Below are positions 13,512-14,317 of a stretch of 14,317 bases of DNA, piece by piece. How positions within the stretch are numbered: position 1 is the stretch's first letter; each line of letters opens with the position of its first letter. The DNA lies in NCBI GenBank assembly GCA_036388295.1, contig DASVSC010000278.1, positions 1-14,317 of the forward strand, in the 5' to 3' direction. The DNA is from RYN-431 sp036388295. GTDB taxonomy: Bacteria > Planctomycetota > Phycisphaerae > Tepidisphaerales > Tepidisphaeraceae. The position numbers were made by a program, and so were the translations under genes. The notes beneath the pieces were generated by a model. It did not search any database. It saw only the letters and a program-made list of their open reading frames with translations, and had not been told where the DNA came from.

Positions 13512-14317
13512 ATGAAAGTCTTCCACTGCGACCACTGCGACCAACTCATCTTCTTCGAAAACAATCAGTGCGTGAACTGCAAACGCACCCTGGCGTATGT
13601 GACCGACCTCGGCGGCGTGGCGTCGCTGGACGACCGGAAGGACGGCACCTGGACCAGCCCACTGAAGGCCGCCCAAGGTAAGACGTATAAGCTGTGCGAC
13701 AACTACACCAATCAGCAGATCTGCAACTGGGCGTTTCCCAGCAGCGACCCGAACACGCTCTGCACGGCCTGCCGGTTGACGCGGACGATCCCGGACCTGA
13801 CCGTTCCGGGCCATAAACTCAGCTGGTACAAGCTGGAGGTCGCTAAGCGCCGGCTGCTCTACACGCTGCAGCATTTGGGGCTGCCGACGAAGAACAAGAT
13901 TGAGGATCCCGAGCACGGGCTGATTTTCGACTTTTTGGCCGACCCGGTCGATCCGAATGCGCCTCGCGTTCTGACCGGCCATGCCGAGGGCGTGATCACG
14001 CTGAATCTCGACGAGGCCGACGACGCCGTTCGCGAAAAGCGTCGGCACGACATGCACGAGCCGTACCGCACCCTGCTCGGTCATTTCCGGCACGAAGTCG
14101 GCCACTATTACTGGGACGTCCTGATCAAGCCCGAACCGCAACGCCTGGCCGCGTTTCGTGCATTGTTCGGCAGCGACGAAGCCGACTACGCCGCGGCGCT
14201 ACAGAAACACTACAACGAAGGCTCGCCCGCGAATTGGCAGGAAAGCTTTGTCAGCGAATACGCCACGACCCACGCCTGGGAAGACTGGGCCGAGACATGG
14301 GCGCATTACCTGCACAT
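13512..14317 (+). CDS. Zinc-ribbon putative zinc-binding metallopeptidase (partial, 3' end cut)
   Basis: 268 codons are visible and the frame is still open at the window edge. It begins with a zinc ribbon: Cys6-X2-Cys9 (FHCDHCDQLIFF) and Cys20-X2-Cys23 (QCVNCKR). A second Cys set follows at 62, 71, 84 and 87 (LCTACR). The protease core has HEVGH at 194-198 (HFRHEVGHYYWDVL), and a later acidic stretch EDWAETWAHYLH could supply the third metal ligand. This architecture fits the bacterial putative zinc-binding metallopeptidase family (Peptidase_Mx type), whose substrates are unknown. There is no signal peptide, so it is probably cytoplasmic. The ATG at 13512 immediately precedes the ribbon; no strong ribosome site is seen. 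It follows rny and the palindrome on the same strand. Confidence 0.88.
   Translation, partial: MKVFHCDHCDQLIFFENNQCVNCKRTLAYVTDLGGVASLDDRKDGTWTSPLKAAQGKTYKLCDNYTNQQICNWAFPSSDPNTLCTACRLTRTIPDLTVPGHKLSWYKLEVAKRRLLYTLQHLGLPTKNKIEDPEHGLIFDFLADPVDPNAPRVLTGHAEGVITLNLDEADDAVREKRRHDMHEPYRTLLGHFRHEVGHYYWDVLIKPEPQRLAAFRALFGSDEADYAAALQKHYNEGSPANWQESFVSEYATTHAWEDWAETWAHYLH

Overview
This is a GC-rich bacterial chromosome segment made mostly of housekeeping and metabolic genes. Gene content, the isolated TPP-riboswitch-controlled thiC, the many dispersed GC-rich palindromic repeats and several small proteins I cannot place suggest an environmental, large-genome bacterium. Planctomycetota (Phycisphaerae-like) is my best guess, but it is an inference from style and not a marker-gene assignment.

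Left part (about 30-3900, all minus strand): two tandem small disordered proteins ending in a clear terminator (34-60); a DoxX-type membrane protein; an Ala/Lys-rich basic protein; and thiC (HMP-P synthase). Upstream of thiC are a recognisable TPP riboswitch (3779-3865) and a sigma70-like promoter (3876-3904) placed so that transcription would start at the aptamer. A 13-bp hairpin lies just downstream of thiC.

Middle (about 3900-6070): an AT-richer patch holds an orphan plus-strand intrinsic terminator (4073-4109), a possible 20-codon minus-strand ORF and a NERD-domain membrane protein. Then come a HinT-like HIT hydrolase and a secreted protein of unknown function, all on the minus strand. 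Some 60-bp lines here are about 37-38% GC, against about 70% in typical genes of the window.

Right part (about 6160-14317, mainly plus strand): a tandem GNAT acetyltransferase with a tail-to-tail 59-aa membrane protein; a 143-bp inverted-repeat element; a GH42 beta-galactosidase; a convergent PEGA lipoprotein; a membrane-anchored metallophosphoesterase; a 145-bp inverted pair of palindromic repeats; a possible 84-aa membrane ORF; rny (ribonuclease Y); a 32-bp perfect palindrome; and the start of a zinc-ribbon metallopeptidase cut by the window end.

I do not see a defence island, CRISPR array, prophage or biosynthetic cluster. The genes look functionally independent, and the clearest cis-regulation is the thiC riboswitch. 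The least explained parts are the plus-strand terminator with a C-rich motif before it, the paired palindromic elements, and the small disordered protein pair.
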